In this document: positions 34,222 to 43,671 of the stretch, in pieces
How the letters are laid out: each line of letters begins with the position of its first letter
Numbering within the stretch: the stretch's first letter is position 1
Source: WVZH01 sp034430425
GTDB lineage: Bacteria > Chloroflexota > Anaerolineae > Anaerolineales > E44-bin32
DNA: 64,000 nt
Reading direction: 5' to 3'
Assembly (NCBI GenBank): GCA_034430425.1
Contig: DAOUEK010000019.1
Span: forward strand, 3,605-67,604
The notes under the pieces: model-generated
Told to the model about the DNA's origin: nothing
Seen by the model: the letters and a program-made list of their open reading frames with translations, nothing else
Databases searched by the model: none
Made by a program: the position numbers and the translations under genes

Positions 34222-35886
34222 ATGGAAGAGATGACTACAGGTGATGATAGTAAAGTAATTTCTGATCCGGGACGAAAGGAAAATCGTCTCCGCAAGTTTT
34301 CCTTGCTGCATCCTTTTTTCTTTGCTTGTTTTCCAGTGCTGGCTTTTCTTTCTGAAAATATTCGCGAAATCCCGTTTTCTCAAGCTTACCGGTCCCTTGG
34401 CTTAGCGGTTTTGAGCGCAGTCCTACTTCTTTTCATGTTTCGCATTGTGATTCGGGATTGGCACAAAGCTGCCGCACTGACTTCCTTCCTGCTAATTCTA
34501 TTCTTCTCGTATGGTCACGTTTACATGATGTTGAAGGAGGCTCGAATCGGAAGTTTTCTGATCGGCCGACATCGCTTTCTACTGCCAGCGTTCGCCCTGG
34601 TTTTTTTGATGGGGATATGGTTCGTAGTTAAAAAGGTAAAAAAAGGAGTGCCTCTCTCGAAGCAGCTAATGTTGGTGTCCATCGTGTTGTTTATTTTTCC
34701 GGTTTACACATTGGCTGCGTACCATTTCCAATCCCGCTCGAGCGACTATGAACGTGTTCCGGAAGCTGTTTCACAGAACGGTGATTTCACTTTGACGCTG
34801 GGATACCAACCCGATATCTATTACATCATCCTTGATGCATATTTGCGTTCCGATATTTTGCTGGATGAATTTGGCTATGATAATTCCTGCTTTATCGAGC
34901 AGCTCCGTGAAAGGGGATTCTACGTTGCCGATCAAGCTACGAGTAATTACACCCTGACGGCATTATCGTTAACATCTTCACTAAACATGGAGCATTTACT
35001 CCCCAGATATGGCGGTATGAGTGAGGATGATTACCCCAGCGCTTTGAGCGATCACCTGGCGCATAGCGAAGCACGGGCTGTCCTGGAGCAGCAGGGGTAT
35101 GTCATCATTGCCATCGACAGTGGTTGGAAAAGCACTGAACTGACGGATGCGGATTTGTATCTCGAGCCGCAAATCGTTGAAATTGAAGAACTGCGACAAT
35201 CGGGGCGGATCAATGTATTTGAATCCATTTTCATCCGAACCACGGCACTTCTCGGGGCAATCGATCTGAGTGTTAAAAGCGAGAATTCACTTTTAAACTC
35301 GTTGGAAGCACCGTTTCTCGCCCATCATTACTTCGTTCTCTCACAATTTGATTATCTCGAGCGTGTGTCCACGCAGCCGGGCCCCAAGTTTGTATTCGCC
35401 CACATCATTTCACCTCACTCTCCATACGTTTTCGGACCTGACGGCGAGCTGCTTACGAGCACCGAAGCGTTTACGTGGGCAGATGGGGTTGGTCCCCGCG
35501 AATCCGTAGACACGGAGATCCAACTTTATTGTGATCAATTGCAGTATATCTCTCAACGAACGCTTGAAGCCATCGATGTAATCCTGTCGAATTCAGAACG
35601 ACCTCCAATAATCTTGCTCCAGGCCGATCATGGCCCTGGCGTTCGGTTGGCCTGGAATTCACCGAGCAATGAGGGGATCAAGGATCGGATGTCGATATTG
35701 TCTGCATACCTGTTTCCTGATTCATGTCAGGATTTTCTCTATCCTTCGATCACTCCGGTCAATTCGTTTGGGACGTTGTTCCACTGTACATTCGGTCAGC
35801 AGATTGAGTTGCGGGATGATCTCAATTACTTCAGCCCGCGAACGGATCCTTATCAGTTCAACGACGTCACGAGCATAGTTCAGTGA
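34222..35886 (+). CDS. Membrane-anchored sulfatase-like hydrolase/transferase
   Basis: A 554-residue protein with four to five N-terminal membrane helices (about 25-175), then an extracytoplasmic alkaline-phosphatase-superfamily domain. PDIYYIILDAYLRSD carries a metal-binding Asp. NYTLTALSLTSSLNM holds the probable Thr/Ser nucleophile region, as in LtaS-like enzymes. Further on are FAHIISPHSPYVFGPDG and ILLQADHGPG, the latter a metal-binding Asp-His pair. There is no Cys/Ser-x-Pro-x-Arg formylglycine motif, so a phosphoglycerol- or phosphoethanolamine-type transferase is as likely as a sulfatase. AGGTGAG precedes the ATG. It is followed 72 bases later by a TMTC-like glycosyltransferase gene. 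Confidence 0.78.
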   Translation: MEEMTTGDDSKVISDPGRKENRLRKFSLLHPFFFACFPVLAFLSENIREIPFSQAYRSLGLAVLSAVLLLFMFRIVIRDWHKAAALTSFLLILFFSYGHVYMMLKEARIGSFLIGRHRFLLPAFALVFLMGIWFVVKKVKKGVPLSKQLMLVSIVLFIFPVYTLAAYHFQSRSSDYERVPEAVSQNGDFTLTLGYQPDIYYIILDAYLRSDILLDEFGYDNSCFIEQLRERGFYVADQATSNYTLTALSLTSSLNMEHLLPRYGGMSEDDYPSALSDHLAHSEARAVLEQQGYVIIAIDSGWKSTELTDADLYLEPQIVEIEELRQSGRINVFESIFIRTTALLGAIDLSVKSENSLLNSLEAPFLAHHYFVLSQFDYLERVSTQPGPKFVFAHIISPHSPYVFGPDGELLTSTEAFTWADGVGPRESVDTEIQLYCDQLQYISQRTLEAIDVILSNSERPPIILLQADHGPGVRLAWNSPSNEGIKDRMSILSAYLFPDSCQDFLYPSITPVNSFGTLFHCTFGQQIELRDDLNYFSPRTDPYQFNDVTSIVQ

Positions 35887-35958
35887 TTGGCAATCGAGAA
35901 GCCTCCATCGTGGTAAGTCATCTTGATTATTATGCGATAACGTTCACGCGATTCTCAC

Positions 35959-37881
35959 ATGGGTAAATATTTATCTGTTCCTCGCCGCCTCAATCTGCGT
36001 CCATATCTTCGATGGATTGCCTTGATTGTCGTTTTGCTCGTCAACCTGCTTGCGTATGGGGATATCTTCGACCTTCCCTTTACAGGGACGGACACATACA
36101 CCCTGATTGACACAGCCCGGCTTCAGTCGTTCGATGATGTGGTTCGCATCTTCTCGCAGCCGTTGATGGGAGGTACGGCAGGGGCGAATCGCGTCCAGTA
36201 TTTTCGACCGATAACTACGCTCTCGTTTTCAATCGACTATGCGGTATGGGGGTTGAATCCATGGGGCTATTATTTAACGAATTTTCTCCTGCATTTGTTT
36301 TTTGGATTTCTTCTTTATTGGTTCCTGGAACGAATCAGTGAGGATATTGGCGTTGCGCTCCTCGCCACCCTGGTCTTCCTGATCCACCCCGTTCTTACAC
36401 AGAGCGTTTCCGTCATTTCTCATCGCCAGGATATTCTGGTCGGTTTCTTTGGCTTGTTGTCTTTGCTTCTGGTTGGATCTGATCAGGATGGTGTGGAAAG
36501 AAAAGTGCCCTGGCGCATGGGGTTTGCCGCTGTGTTTACCTGCCTGGCAATGCTTTCCAAAGAAATCGGTTTTCTCACACCGCTGTTTATCTTTTCCTAT
36601 TTGTTCCTTTTTTGTGCACAGGGAGTAGAATCAACCAAAGCGCGATTGAAGTCTGCGTTTAAAGCAAGCAGCCTATTTCTCGTTGCAGCGGTGTTGATGG
36701 CAATATGGAGAACGATTGCCGTTGGCGGCGCCGGAGTTGAGCTATCTCTGTCGATCGATGCGATTCTTGCGAATACAAAGGATATTGGAAATACATTCTT
36801 TACCACTTTGATTGACCCGGGGCATCTGATCTACGCGCAATTGCAAAGGATCTACTCGCCATACCCATCCGTAACTCTGCAGGTGATCTCGTTAATTCTC
36901 TTGCTGCTTACGATACCTGTGTTGATTTCACTGCGTGGCCCTGTAATCCGTTGGATTCAATCGAGAAGGAGCAGGATTTCGAAGGCGCTGATCTTGCTTC
37001 TGCTTGGTGCCATGTTTATTTCACTGCTTGCCGTTCTCTCATACCCACTGCTCGCACCACGGTTTGAAGACATCATTGGAAATGCGCTGGATGGCCACGG
37101 CTGGCGTTTTCTGCTTCGTGTTATGGAGGGGCGGAATCGAACTTCACTCGAGCAATATCTTTTCCGATTGCGCGATACGCTTATCGGCGCAGGTTATCGT
37201 ATCGGCCTCTACAGTTTATTCGCCCTTCTTGCGCTGGGCACGCTGACCGATCCATCGAACGGCTGCAGAATAAATAGGAAACGTGTCTTGTGGATGATGT
37301 TATTCTGGATGCTTTTAGGCCTTGTGCTGTTTGTTTTCATGTCAAGAGTATCATGGCGAAGCCTATATATTTTCGTTGCAGCCTTCTCGTCGGCTTTTTC
37401 GATCTTAACCTTTAGCGGTATTGAGATTTTGGTGGGTAAGATTCGTTCGAGACCCAATCACGGCGCGATTCTCCGGCGCTGTGCTCAGTATTCCGTTTCC
37501 TTGTTTTGTGTTGGGGTATTTGGCGTGATCGCGGGGAATCTACTGGCCTACAGCGCCGTATTTCGAGAGGCCACTCTTCTGGAGAAGCGGGCTGATGTTA
37601 CCCAAACCTTTTTCACGGCATTTGATAAGGAAGTGCTTCAACTCCCGGACGGAGCCATGATCACACTTTATGGACTGCCATCACTGGACGAATCTTACCT
37701 TTTGGATTACACAATCAAGTCCTGGTTGGATCTACAATATCCCGGGAATGAGATGACGGTTACCATCCAGGATCGTGTCGCCGGAGTGGAATGTATCGAT
37801 TGCCTGCGAATCGAAGTTGTCGAGGAGAACGCAAGGCAATTTAACCTGCTCGTGGAATTTAAATCTACTGAGAGCGGATAG
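35959..37881 (+). CDS. TMTC-like/GT39 polytopic membrane protein
   Basis: A 640-residue membrane protein with many helices. The segment YFRPITTLSFSIDYAVWGLN, then PWGYYLTNFLLHL and HPVLTQSVSVISHRQDILVG, is characteristic of the protein O-mannosyltransferase TMTC-like group, here without TPR repeats. The short soluble C-terminus holds CIDCLRIEVVEEN. No good ribosome binding site precedes the ATG. It forms a pair with the upstream sulfatase-like gene, suggesting glycan or lipid modification at the cell surface. Donor and acceptor are unknown. Confidence 0.75.
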   Translation: MGKYLSVPRRLNLRPYLRWIALIVVLLVNLLAYGDIFDLPFTGTDTYTLIDTARLQSFDDVVRIFSQPLMGGTAGANRVQYFRPITTLSFSIDYAVWGLNPWGYYLTNFLLHLFFGFLLYWFLERISEDIGVALLATLVFLIHPVLTQSVSVISHRQDILVGFFGLLSLLLVGSDQDGVERKVPWRMGFAAVFTCLAMLSKEIGFLTPLFIFSYLFLFCAQGVESTKARLKSAFKASSLFLVAAVLMAIWRTIAVGGAGVELSLSIDAILANTKDIGNTFFTTLIDPGHLIYAQLQRIYSPYPSVTLQVISLILLLLTIPVLISLRGPVIRWIQSRRSRISKALILLLLGAMFISLLAVLSYPLLAPRFEDIIGNALDGHGWRFLLRVMEGRNRTSLEQYLFRLRDTLIGAGYRIGLYSLFALLALGTLTDPSNGCRINRKRVLWMMLFWMLLGLVLFVFMSRVSWRSLYIFVAAFSSAFSILTFSGIEILVGKIRSRPNHGAILRRCAQYSVSLFCVGVFGVIAGNLLAYSAVFREATLLEKRADVTQTFFTAFDKEVLQLPDGAMITLYGLPSLDESYLLDYTIKSWLDLQYPGNEMTVTIQDRVAGVECIDCLRIEVVEENARQFNLLVEFKSTESG

Positions 37882-37967
37882 GATGAGATTCGTAGTAGAA
37901 CGACTATAAAAGCGGTCTGTGTTGGGCATTGTGCCACGCTGTCCGCTTGAACGATTTGGAGGAGAGA

Positions 37968-39158
37968 ATGCAACATATTCAACTTGCCATGAAATCCAGT
38001 ACGGCTTGGGTTCTGCGCTTCAAGACCGCGTTTATCCTTGTTTCGATAAGCGCATGTTCACTGCTTGAATCAGACCCAAAGCAGTGGGGCCAACCGCCAG
38101 CGATGAGTATCGACCCTTCAAAGATCTATATCGCCACGCTGCAAACCGGGAAGGGTGACATCCGCATCGAGTTGTTTGCTGACAAGGCACCCATGACGGT
38201 GAACAATTTCATTTTTTTGGCCGAGGAAGGGTTTTACGACGGCACGACGTTCCATCGCGCCATTCCCGACTTTATAGCGCAGGGTGGCGACCCCGAAGGA
38301 ACGGGGCTGGGTGGTCCTGGCTACCGTTTCGATGACGAGATTAGTCTCGATCTGCGTTTCGACGGGGAAGGGTATCTCGGCATGGCTAATTCCGGTCTGG
38401 ATACCAATGGCAGTCAGTTTTTTATCACCTATGGACCAACCCCACATCTCAATGGTTTGCATACCATTTTCGGAAAAGTGATTGAGGGGATGGATGTGGC
38501 CAGGGCGATAACACCACGCGATCCGTTGGGAAATCCTGATTTTGAGGGCGATCGGCTGGAAAAGGTCGAGATCGAAGTCGTGGCGGAAAGTTACCTGCCT
38601 GCTCCGACCGAAACGCCGATTCCCATTGTTCCGCAATGGGAGGAAAGCAGGCCGCTGGCGGAGCTTGCCATCGAGGACCGCGAAAACCTTTATAGCGGTC
38701 GGCCTGAAATGCGGATCGATACAAGCAAATCGTATCAGGCTTCGATCCAGACCACGCGGGGTGAAATCGTCGTCGAACTTCGGCCTCAGGATGCGACAGA
38801 AAGCGTCAATAACTTCGTTTTTCTCGCCGAATTGGGATACTGGGATCAATTCCCCATTGTCTACGTCGAGCCGGGTTTGCTCGTGGTAACCGGCTCTCCC
38901 CAAGGATCACAAGATAGCGACATCGGGTACACCCTTCCGCAGGAAATTGGTTTGCCGAACACGGTGGGTGCCGTTGGATTTTTCATGCGCCTGGATATTC
39001 TTGCGGTCAGTGGCAGCCAGTTTTACATTCTAATGGGCGATGTACCGACGATGGATGATTTATTTCCTGTCTTCGGATACGTCATCGAAGGTTTGGATGT
39101 TGTTGAAAGTCTGACAAACGAAGACATGATTGAAACGATCACGATAGAGGGACGTTAA
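37968..39158 (+). CDS. Lipoprotein with two cyclophilin domains, the second degenerate
   Basis: A 396-residue exported protein with a lipobox near SISACS (Cys about 28). Domain 1 (about 45-195) is a complete bacterial cyclophilin: TVNNFIFLAEEGFYDGTTFH plus Arg (FHR), IAQGGDPEGTG, YLGMANSGLDTNGSQFFIT and HLNGLHTIFGKV. Domain 2 (about 245-395) keeps the fold pattern (SVNNFVFLAELGYWD, VSGSQFYILMGD, FPVFGYVIEG) but lacks FHR and GGD, so it is probably not an isomerase. GGAGGAG precedes the ATG at 37968. It is separated from gatB by 11 bases. A likely role is folding of exported proteins. Confidence 0.87.
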   Translation: MQHIQLAMKSSTAWVLRFKTAFILVSISACSLLESDPKQWGQPPAMSIDPSKIYIATLQTGKGDIRIELFADKAPMTVNNFIFLAEEGFYDGTTFHRAIPDFIAQGGDPEGTGLGGPGYRFDDEISLDLRFDGEGYLGMANSGLDTNGSQFFITYGPTPHLNGLHTIFGKVIEGMDVARAITPRDPLGNPDFEGDRLEKVEIEVVAESYLPAPTETPIPIVPQWEESRPLAELAIEDRENLYSGRPEMRIDTSKSYQASIQTTRGEIVVELRPQDATESVNNFVFLAELGYWDQFPIVYVEPGLLVVTGSPQGSQDSDIGYTLPQEIGLPNTVGAVGFFMRLDILAVSGSQFYILMGDVPTMDDLFPVFGYVIEGLDVVESLTNEDMIETITIEGR

Positions 39159-39169
39159 TCAGGGAAAGT

Positions 39170-40609
39170 ATGGCAGAATTCGAAGCGGTCATCGGTCTCG
39201 AAACGCACATTCAGCTGAACACCCGGAGCAAAATTTTTTGTGGATGTAAGGCTGATTCGTGGGAAGATGAGCCCAACACGAATATTTGCCCGGTGTGTAC
39301 GGGTTTGCCTGGCGTGCTTCCGGTTCTCAATCGAGTCGTGGTCGAAAGTGCGGTGTTGTTGGCTGCAGCGATGCAGGCGGATTCAATCCAGCCGTTTTCC
39401 TACTTCGCCCGTAAGAACTATTTCTATCCGGATTTACCGAAGGGGTACCAGATCAGCCAGTACGACGAGCCCCTGGCGCGCGGCGGTTTTTTACAGATTC
39501 CACTTCCGCATGGGGGCGCACGCCTGGTGACAATCGAAAAACTGCACATTGAAGAAGACGCAGGTAAGACGATTTATCAGAACGATCGTCGTCTGATCGA
39601 CTTCAATCGATGTGGTGTGCCGCTGGTGGAAATGGTCACAGGCCCGGACTTGCGGACGGCGGATGAGGTGGCGCAGTATTTAATCCGCTTACGGCAGCTG
39701 CTGCGCTGGTTGGGAATCTCCGACGGGGATATGGAGCGCGGCCAGCTTCGCTGTGATGCCAATGTTTCCATCCGCTTGGCCGGCAGCGAGGTGCTAAATC
39801 CAAAGACCGAGATTAAGAACGTCAATTCGATCGAGAACGCTCGTTTGGCCGTTAAGACCGAGATCGATCGGCAAATCCGTGAGGTCAGCGCCGGCCATGC
39901 GATAGAAACATGGACGCTTCAGTGGGATGCAGACAGCGCATCGCTGCGCAAGATGCGCTCGAAAGAAAGCGAGGCGGATTACCGCTATTTCCGAGAACCC
40001 GATTTATTGCCCATCGTTCTCGATGAAGAATGGCTGGATGAGATTCTCGCCCGTTTACCGGAACTGCCGCTGGCGCGACGCGAACGCTTCGTCGAACAAT
40101 ACAGTCTGCCCTGGTACGATGCAGAGATCCTGACCGAGGAGCGCAGTCTTTCCGAATACTTCGAAGAAGTCGTTTCGATTGTTGGAAATGACGCCAAAAC
40201 CGTTTCCAATTGGCTGATAAACGACGTGCAGCGCATGATCCGGGAGCTTGGTATTACTCCCGCCGATCTGAAATTGCGTCCCATTCATCTGGCAAAGATC
40301 ATCCAGATGGTTCAGGAGAAGGAGATAACGGCGAATACGGGCAAGGACTTGCTGCTGGAAGTTGAGAAAAGTGGCATCCCCCCCGAACAAATCGTCACCG
40401 AGCGGGGATTACGGCAAGTCTCCGACGAGGCCGTTCTGCGTGAGATTGCTGCCAGGGTGATTAATGAAAATCCGGAGCAGGTTAAAACGTACCAGGATGG
40501 GAAGACGACCGTCCTGGGCTGGTTTGTTGGTCAAATCATGCGAGAAACCAGGGGGAAAGCGAACCCGAAAAAAGTTCAGTCGATTCTGGAAGATCTGCTG
40601 GCGAAATAG
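39170..40609 (+). CDS. gatB: Asp/Glu-tRNA amidotransferase subunit B
   Basis: tRNA-binding kinase/transamidase subunit of GatCAB. The 479-residue protein starts AEFEAVIGLETHIQLNTRSK and has zinc-type cysteines in FCGC and NICPVCTGLPG, YPDLPKGYQISQYDEP, EEDAGK, DFNRCGVPLVEMVTGPD and CDANVSIR. The C-terminal GatB/YqeY helical domain runs from about residue 330 to the end (KVQSILEDLL). AGGGAAA precedes the ATG. It is complete and probably active, but unusually separated from gatCA by three genes for exported or membrane proteins. Confidence 0.95.
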   Translation: MAEFEAVIGLETHIQLNTRSKIFCGCKADSWEDEPNTNICPVCTGLPGVLPVLNRVVVESAVLLAAAMQADSIQPFSYFARKNYFYPDLPKGYQISQYDEPLARGGFLQIPLPHGGARLVTIEKLHIEEDAGKTIYQNDRRLIDFNRCGVPLVEMVTGPDLRTADEVAQYLIRLRQLLRWLGISDGDMERGQLRCDANVSIRLAGSEVLNPKTEIKNVNSIENARLAVKTEIDRQIREVSAGHAIETWTLQWDADSASLRKMRSKESEADYRYFREPDLLPIVLDEEWLDEILARLPELPLARRERFVEQYSLPWYDAEILTEERSLSEYFEEVVSIVGNDAKTVSNWLINDVQRMIRELGITPADLKLRPIHLAKIIQMVQEKEITANTGKDLLLEVEKSGIPPEQIVTERGLRQVSDEAVLREIAARVINENPEQVKTYQDGKTTVLGWFVGQIMRETRGKANPKKVQSILEDLLAK

Positions 40610-40790
40610 GCATAATTCCCCCGGGACTTGTTGTTGGAGACGCAGGGTAACTGCAGGATAGGCAGGGATGCTGTTTATTTAATCTACGCTTAAGATCAGA
40701 AGTGCGGATAGACAAAGAAACCCCATCGATCCTTCTTCGTGAAAGATGGGTTGAACTTGTTCGATGATCTCGAATTTGCGTGTGATTCGA

Positions 40791-41093
40791 TCAGCAAATC
40801 AACATGGATGCGACTGCAAGACCTCCTGCGAGCACCATGCTTATGGCGCCGATCCGAAAGCGGGTTTGCATTGTTATGTTGATCGTTCTTCGGAAGCTTT
40901 CCATTTCTTTGCGAAGATCTTCCGGAACCGCATCTATTATATTTTCGTTTGCATCTTCCTGGCTCTTGGACACCGCATCGAAGAGAAAGGGCCGCAGCCC
41001 ACTTCTTGAATAGATCCAGAAAAGAATCGCGAAGTAGAAGAAAACAACGGCCATCACCAGCCAAATGATATTCATTAAATTCCATCCAGACAT
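40791..41093 (-). CDS. Small membrane protein with two helices
   Basis: A 100-residue protein with a transmembrane segment at each end (about 8-28, IIWLVMAVVFFYFAILFWIY, and 80-100, IGAISMVLAGGLAVASMLI). Between them is an acidic, helical, possibly coiled-coil loop with PEDLRKEMESFRRTINITMQ. GAGGTGAG precedes the ATG. I do not recognise a family. The 180 bases before it, after gatB, hold no clear feature. Confidence 0.6.
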   Translation of the reverse strand: MSGWNLMNIIWLVMAVVFFYFAILFWIYSRSGLRPFLFDAVSKSQEDANENIIDAVPEDLRKEMESFRRTINITMQTRFRIGAISMVLAGGLAVASMLIC

Positions 41094-41244
41094 CTCTCAC
41101 CTCACGAGGGGGCAGCAGTCGATTTCGGATATCCGCTAAGTATTAAGCATACGTGCGCTTAACCTCCCATGCAAGTGAGAAGGAGGGGTTAGCCAGATAT
41201 TATTTAATGTATCCACAACCTCTCCATTATGGAACGAAACTGCA

Positions 41245-42630
41245 TCAGCGGTTGAAATCGTAGGCGATGAAATCCCCGGCAGGACTGACGAGGGTTATCA
41301 AGCCGCCGCCGATCTGACCTCGCATTAAGCTCCAGGAACCCAGGCTCCCGGAAAGACATAAAAAGCTGTTGTTGTTGCGCCAACGTAAATCGTTACACGA
41401 ACCGATGGGTGTGGACGAACCGCCGTCGACACCCAGGTGGAGGTTCATGGGACCGCCAAGGGAGTAGACGAAGTGGGTACTGTCCCATGCCCAACCATTC
41501 CATTGAATGTTGCCCGTGTCGTATACAACATCAGCGCTGCCATCTGCGTTCGCCAGAACTAAATCCTTGACGTTCGGGGTGCCGGTCTCACGCAGGAAGG
41601 CGAGGCGCTGCAAGTTGGGTGAAAGCGAGGGTTCACCGAAAGCTTGCGTGAAGTAGAAGTCGCCGCTGATCGTTCCTGTGTTGATGGCCGTGGCAGTTGT
41701 CTCGGAGACGCGCCAGATTGTTCCGGAAACAGCAGCGGCGAGGGGGTCGGAGGAGGGGACTGCAACTCCGATAGCATCGGAAGTGAGTGTCCAGATCGGT
41801 TGGGCGTAGTATTGGAATTCGCTGTAGGTAATCACGGGTGTGTAGTTGATCAGGTTGGCTCTCAGATTGCTTCCATCGATATTGACCAATCCGATCGCAT
41901 CCGGCAGGACCAGGGCGAATTGTGTGCCGTCGGGTGAAAGGGCGAAATCGCCGCCGCTGCCCGGTGGGAATACGGTTGTGAGACTGCCCGTGTCGCTGTC
42001 CAGACGAACGAGGTCGTCGTATTTGGCCAAGCCCGGTCCACCGGAAGGCACCGCGCGGGTGTTGAAGATCAACTCGTGGCTGTTGGGAATAAAGGCGATA
42101 CCGGCGATGTCGTTGCGGCTGAAGTTGGGATCCAGGGGATATAAGGCGTCGATCTGCGCCGAAGTTAACAACGTCATCTCGCCGCTGCCGTCCGTGTTTA
42201 CAGACCGGACTTCCGGCAATTGGTCCGCTCCCACACTGCGGACGAAGGCAACTTTCTGGCAATCCGTCGAGATCATGACCTGACTGGCATCACCACTGCT
42301 GGTTAACTGCGCGGGCGGATCGGTCCCTTCGAGCAGCCATACATTGCCGCCATCGGTATAGGTGATGCAGTGCGCATTGACCGCCACAGCTTCGGGTTGA
42401 GGGCGTCCGGCGGATTGCGACTCGTCCCCAGGCTGCTGCTGTGATTGTGAATCGGCAGGAAGCTGCTTGTCTCCACTCTCGGCTTCTTCTGCGCTTCCGG
42501 CGCTTAGAGTCGCTGCAACGACTGTCCCTAATGCATCCTCAGCCGACGGGGTCGCCGTGGCGGCATCCCCGCAAGCCAGTGTAGCCATCAGGAGACAACA
42601 CAAAACGATCATCGGGCGCGGTAAACGCAT
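41245..42630 (-). CDS. Lipoprotein with TolB/WD40-like beta-propeller repeats
   Basis: A 461-residue exported lipoprotein. The signal peptide ends in MATLACGD (lipidated Cys about 20), followed by a Gln/Ser/Ala-rich linker (about 50-80). The rest is a set of propeller-type repeats resembling TolB/PD40 blades, for example DCQKVAFVRSVG, FSRNDIAGIAFIPNSHELIF, FALSPDGTQFALVLPD and LSPNLQRLAFLRETG. Such proteins commonly bind partners rather than catalyse. I chose the ATG at 42630, eight bases after GAGG, over GTG 42639. No Tol-Pal partners are adjacent, so the function is unknown. Confidence 0.76.
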   Translation of the reverse strand: MRLPRPMIVLCCLLMATLACGDAATATPSAEDALGTVVAATLSAGSAEEAESGDKQLPADSQSQQQPGDESQSAGRPQPEAVAVNAHCITYTDGGNVWLLEGTDPPAQLTSSGDASQVMISTDCQKVAFVRSVGADQLPEVRSVNTDGSGEMTLLTSAQIDALYPLDPNFSRNDIAGIAFIPNSHELIFNTRAVPSGGPGLAKYDDLVRLDSDTGSLTTVFPPGSGGDFALSPDGTQFALVLPDAIGLVNIDGSNLRANLINYTPVITYSEFQYYAQPIWTLTSDAIGVAVPSSDPLAAAVSGTIWRVSETTATAINTGTISGDFYFTQAFGEPSLSPNLQRLAFLRETGTPNVKDLVLANADGSADVVYDTGNIQWNGWAWDSTHFVYSLGGPMNLHLGVDGGSSTPIGSCNDLRWRNNNSFLCLSGSLGSWSLMRGQIGGGLITLVSPAGDFIAYDFNR

Positions 42631-42781
42631 GGTTTTCACCTCACTTTACGTAGTGGCATTATACACGTCCGATCGAATTCTACGCACACTGCAGAATCCG
42701 TTGATGGGATTCTATGTTATCGGATGTGAACCCTTCGGGAAAGGATTCCGGATTTACTGTTTACCCCTGCTCGGATTGAAA

Positions 42782-43627
42782 TTAGTAATCAAAGAAGCCC
42801 TTGCCGGATTTGCGTCCCAGATAGCCGGCAGCGACCATTTTTCGAAGCAAGGGCGCCGGTCGGTATTTGTCGTCACCAAGATCGTGCTGGAGAAGTTCCA
42901 TGATCTGCAGGACGGTGTCGAGGCCGATCATGTCGGCCAATGCCAGGGGACCCATGGGATGGTTCATGCCCAGTTGCATTACGGCGTCGATTGCATCTGG
43001 CGTTCCCACCCCTTCCATCAAAGTAAATATCGCTTCATTGATCATGGGACACAGGATGCGATTGGATATAAATCCCGGCGAGTCTTGCGACTGTACGGGT
43101 TCTTTACCCATCTTGCGGCCGACTTTGACGGCGGTTTCGGTTGTCTCTTCTGAAGTGGCCAGCCCGCGCACAATTTCGAGTAGTTTCATCAGCGGTACAG
43201 GGTTGAAAAAGTGCATTCCAATCACTTGCTCCGGCCGTTGTGTGGCGGACGCAATCTTCGTGATTGGAATGGAGGATGTGTTCGAAGCCAATATCGTTGT
43301 TGGCGGTGCCAGTCCGTCGAGTTGTTTGAACAGGTCAACCTTAAGTCCGACATCTTCCGGCGCAGCCTCAATGATCAGATCGGCTTCACACGCCGAGTTA
43401 AGATCCAAAGCGGTATCGATTTCCAAGGCGGCGCGTTTCTGCTCTGCGGTGATCGTTCCTTTTTCGACGAGCCTGGAAGTAGAGTACTCGATGTTTACCC
43501 TGGCTTTTGCGAGGGCTTGGGGATCGATATCGATTAACGTGACCTGATAGCCCGCCACTGATGCCGTCTGGGCAATACCATGGCCCATGGTTCCCGCACC
43601 GACAACCACGATTTTCTCGATCGTCAT
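42782..43627 (-). CDS. 3-hydroxyacyl-CoA (3-hydroxybutyryl-CoA) dehydrogenase
   Basis: NAD(P)-dependent oxidation of 3-hydroxyacyl-CoA, or the reverse reduction of acetoacetyl-CoA. About 281 residues with the Rossmann motif VVVGAGTMGHGIAQTASVAG, ASNTSSIPITKIA, the catalytic His in GMHFFNPVPLMKLLEIV, and the C-terminal domain with GFISNRILCPMINEAIF and DTVLQIMELL. I prefer the ATG at 43627 (GGGAG upstream); another ATG at 43642 is in frame. It lies 44 bases downstream of the canonical thiolase gene, forming a two-gene acetoacetyl-CoA unit. Confidence 0.94.
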   Translation of the reverse strand: MTIEKIVVVGAGTMGHGIAQTASVAGYQVTLIDIDPQALAKARVNIEYSTSRLVEKGTITAEQKRAALEIDTALDLNSACEADLIIEAAPEDVGLKVDLFKQLDGLAPPTTILASNTSSIPITKIASATQRPEQVIGMHFFNPVPLMKLLEIVRGLATSEETTETAVKVGRKMGKEPVQSQDSPGFISNRILCPMINEAIFTLMEGVGTPDAIDAVMQLGMNHPMGPLALADMIGLDTVLQIMELLQHDLGDDKYRPAPLLRKMVAAGYLGRKSGKGFFDY

Positions 43628-43671
43628 GGTATCGTCTCCCATTTTAATTGCGGCGGCTTGTGATCCAAGCG

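Noticed and set aside
34222..35886. Calling the protein an arylsulfatase
   Set aside because: The formylglycine motif (Cys/Ser-x-Pro-x-Arg) is absent; only the broader alkaline-phosphatase superfamily pattern is present.
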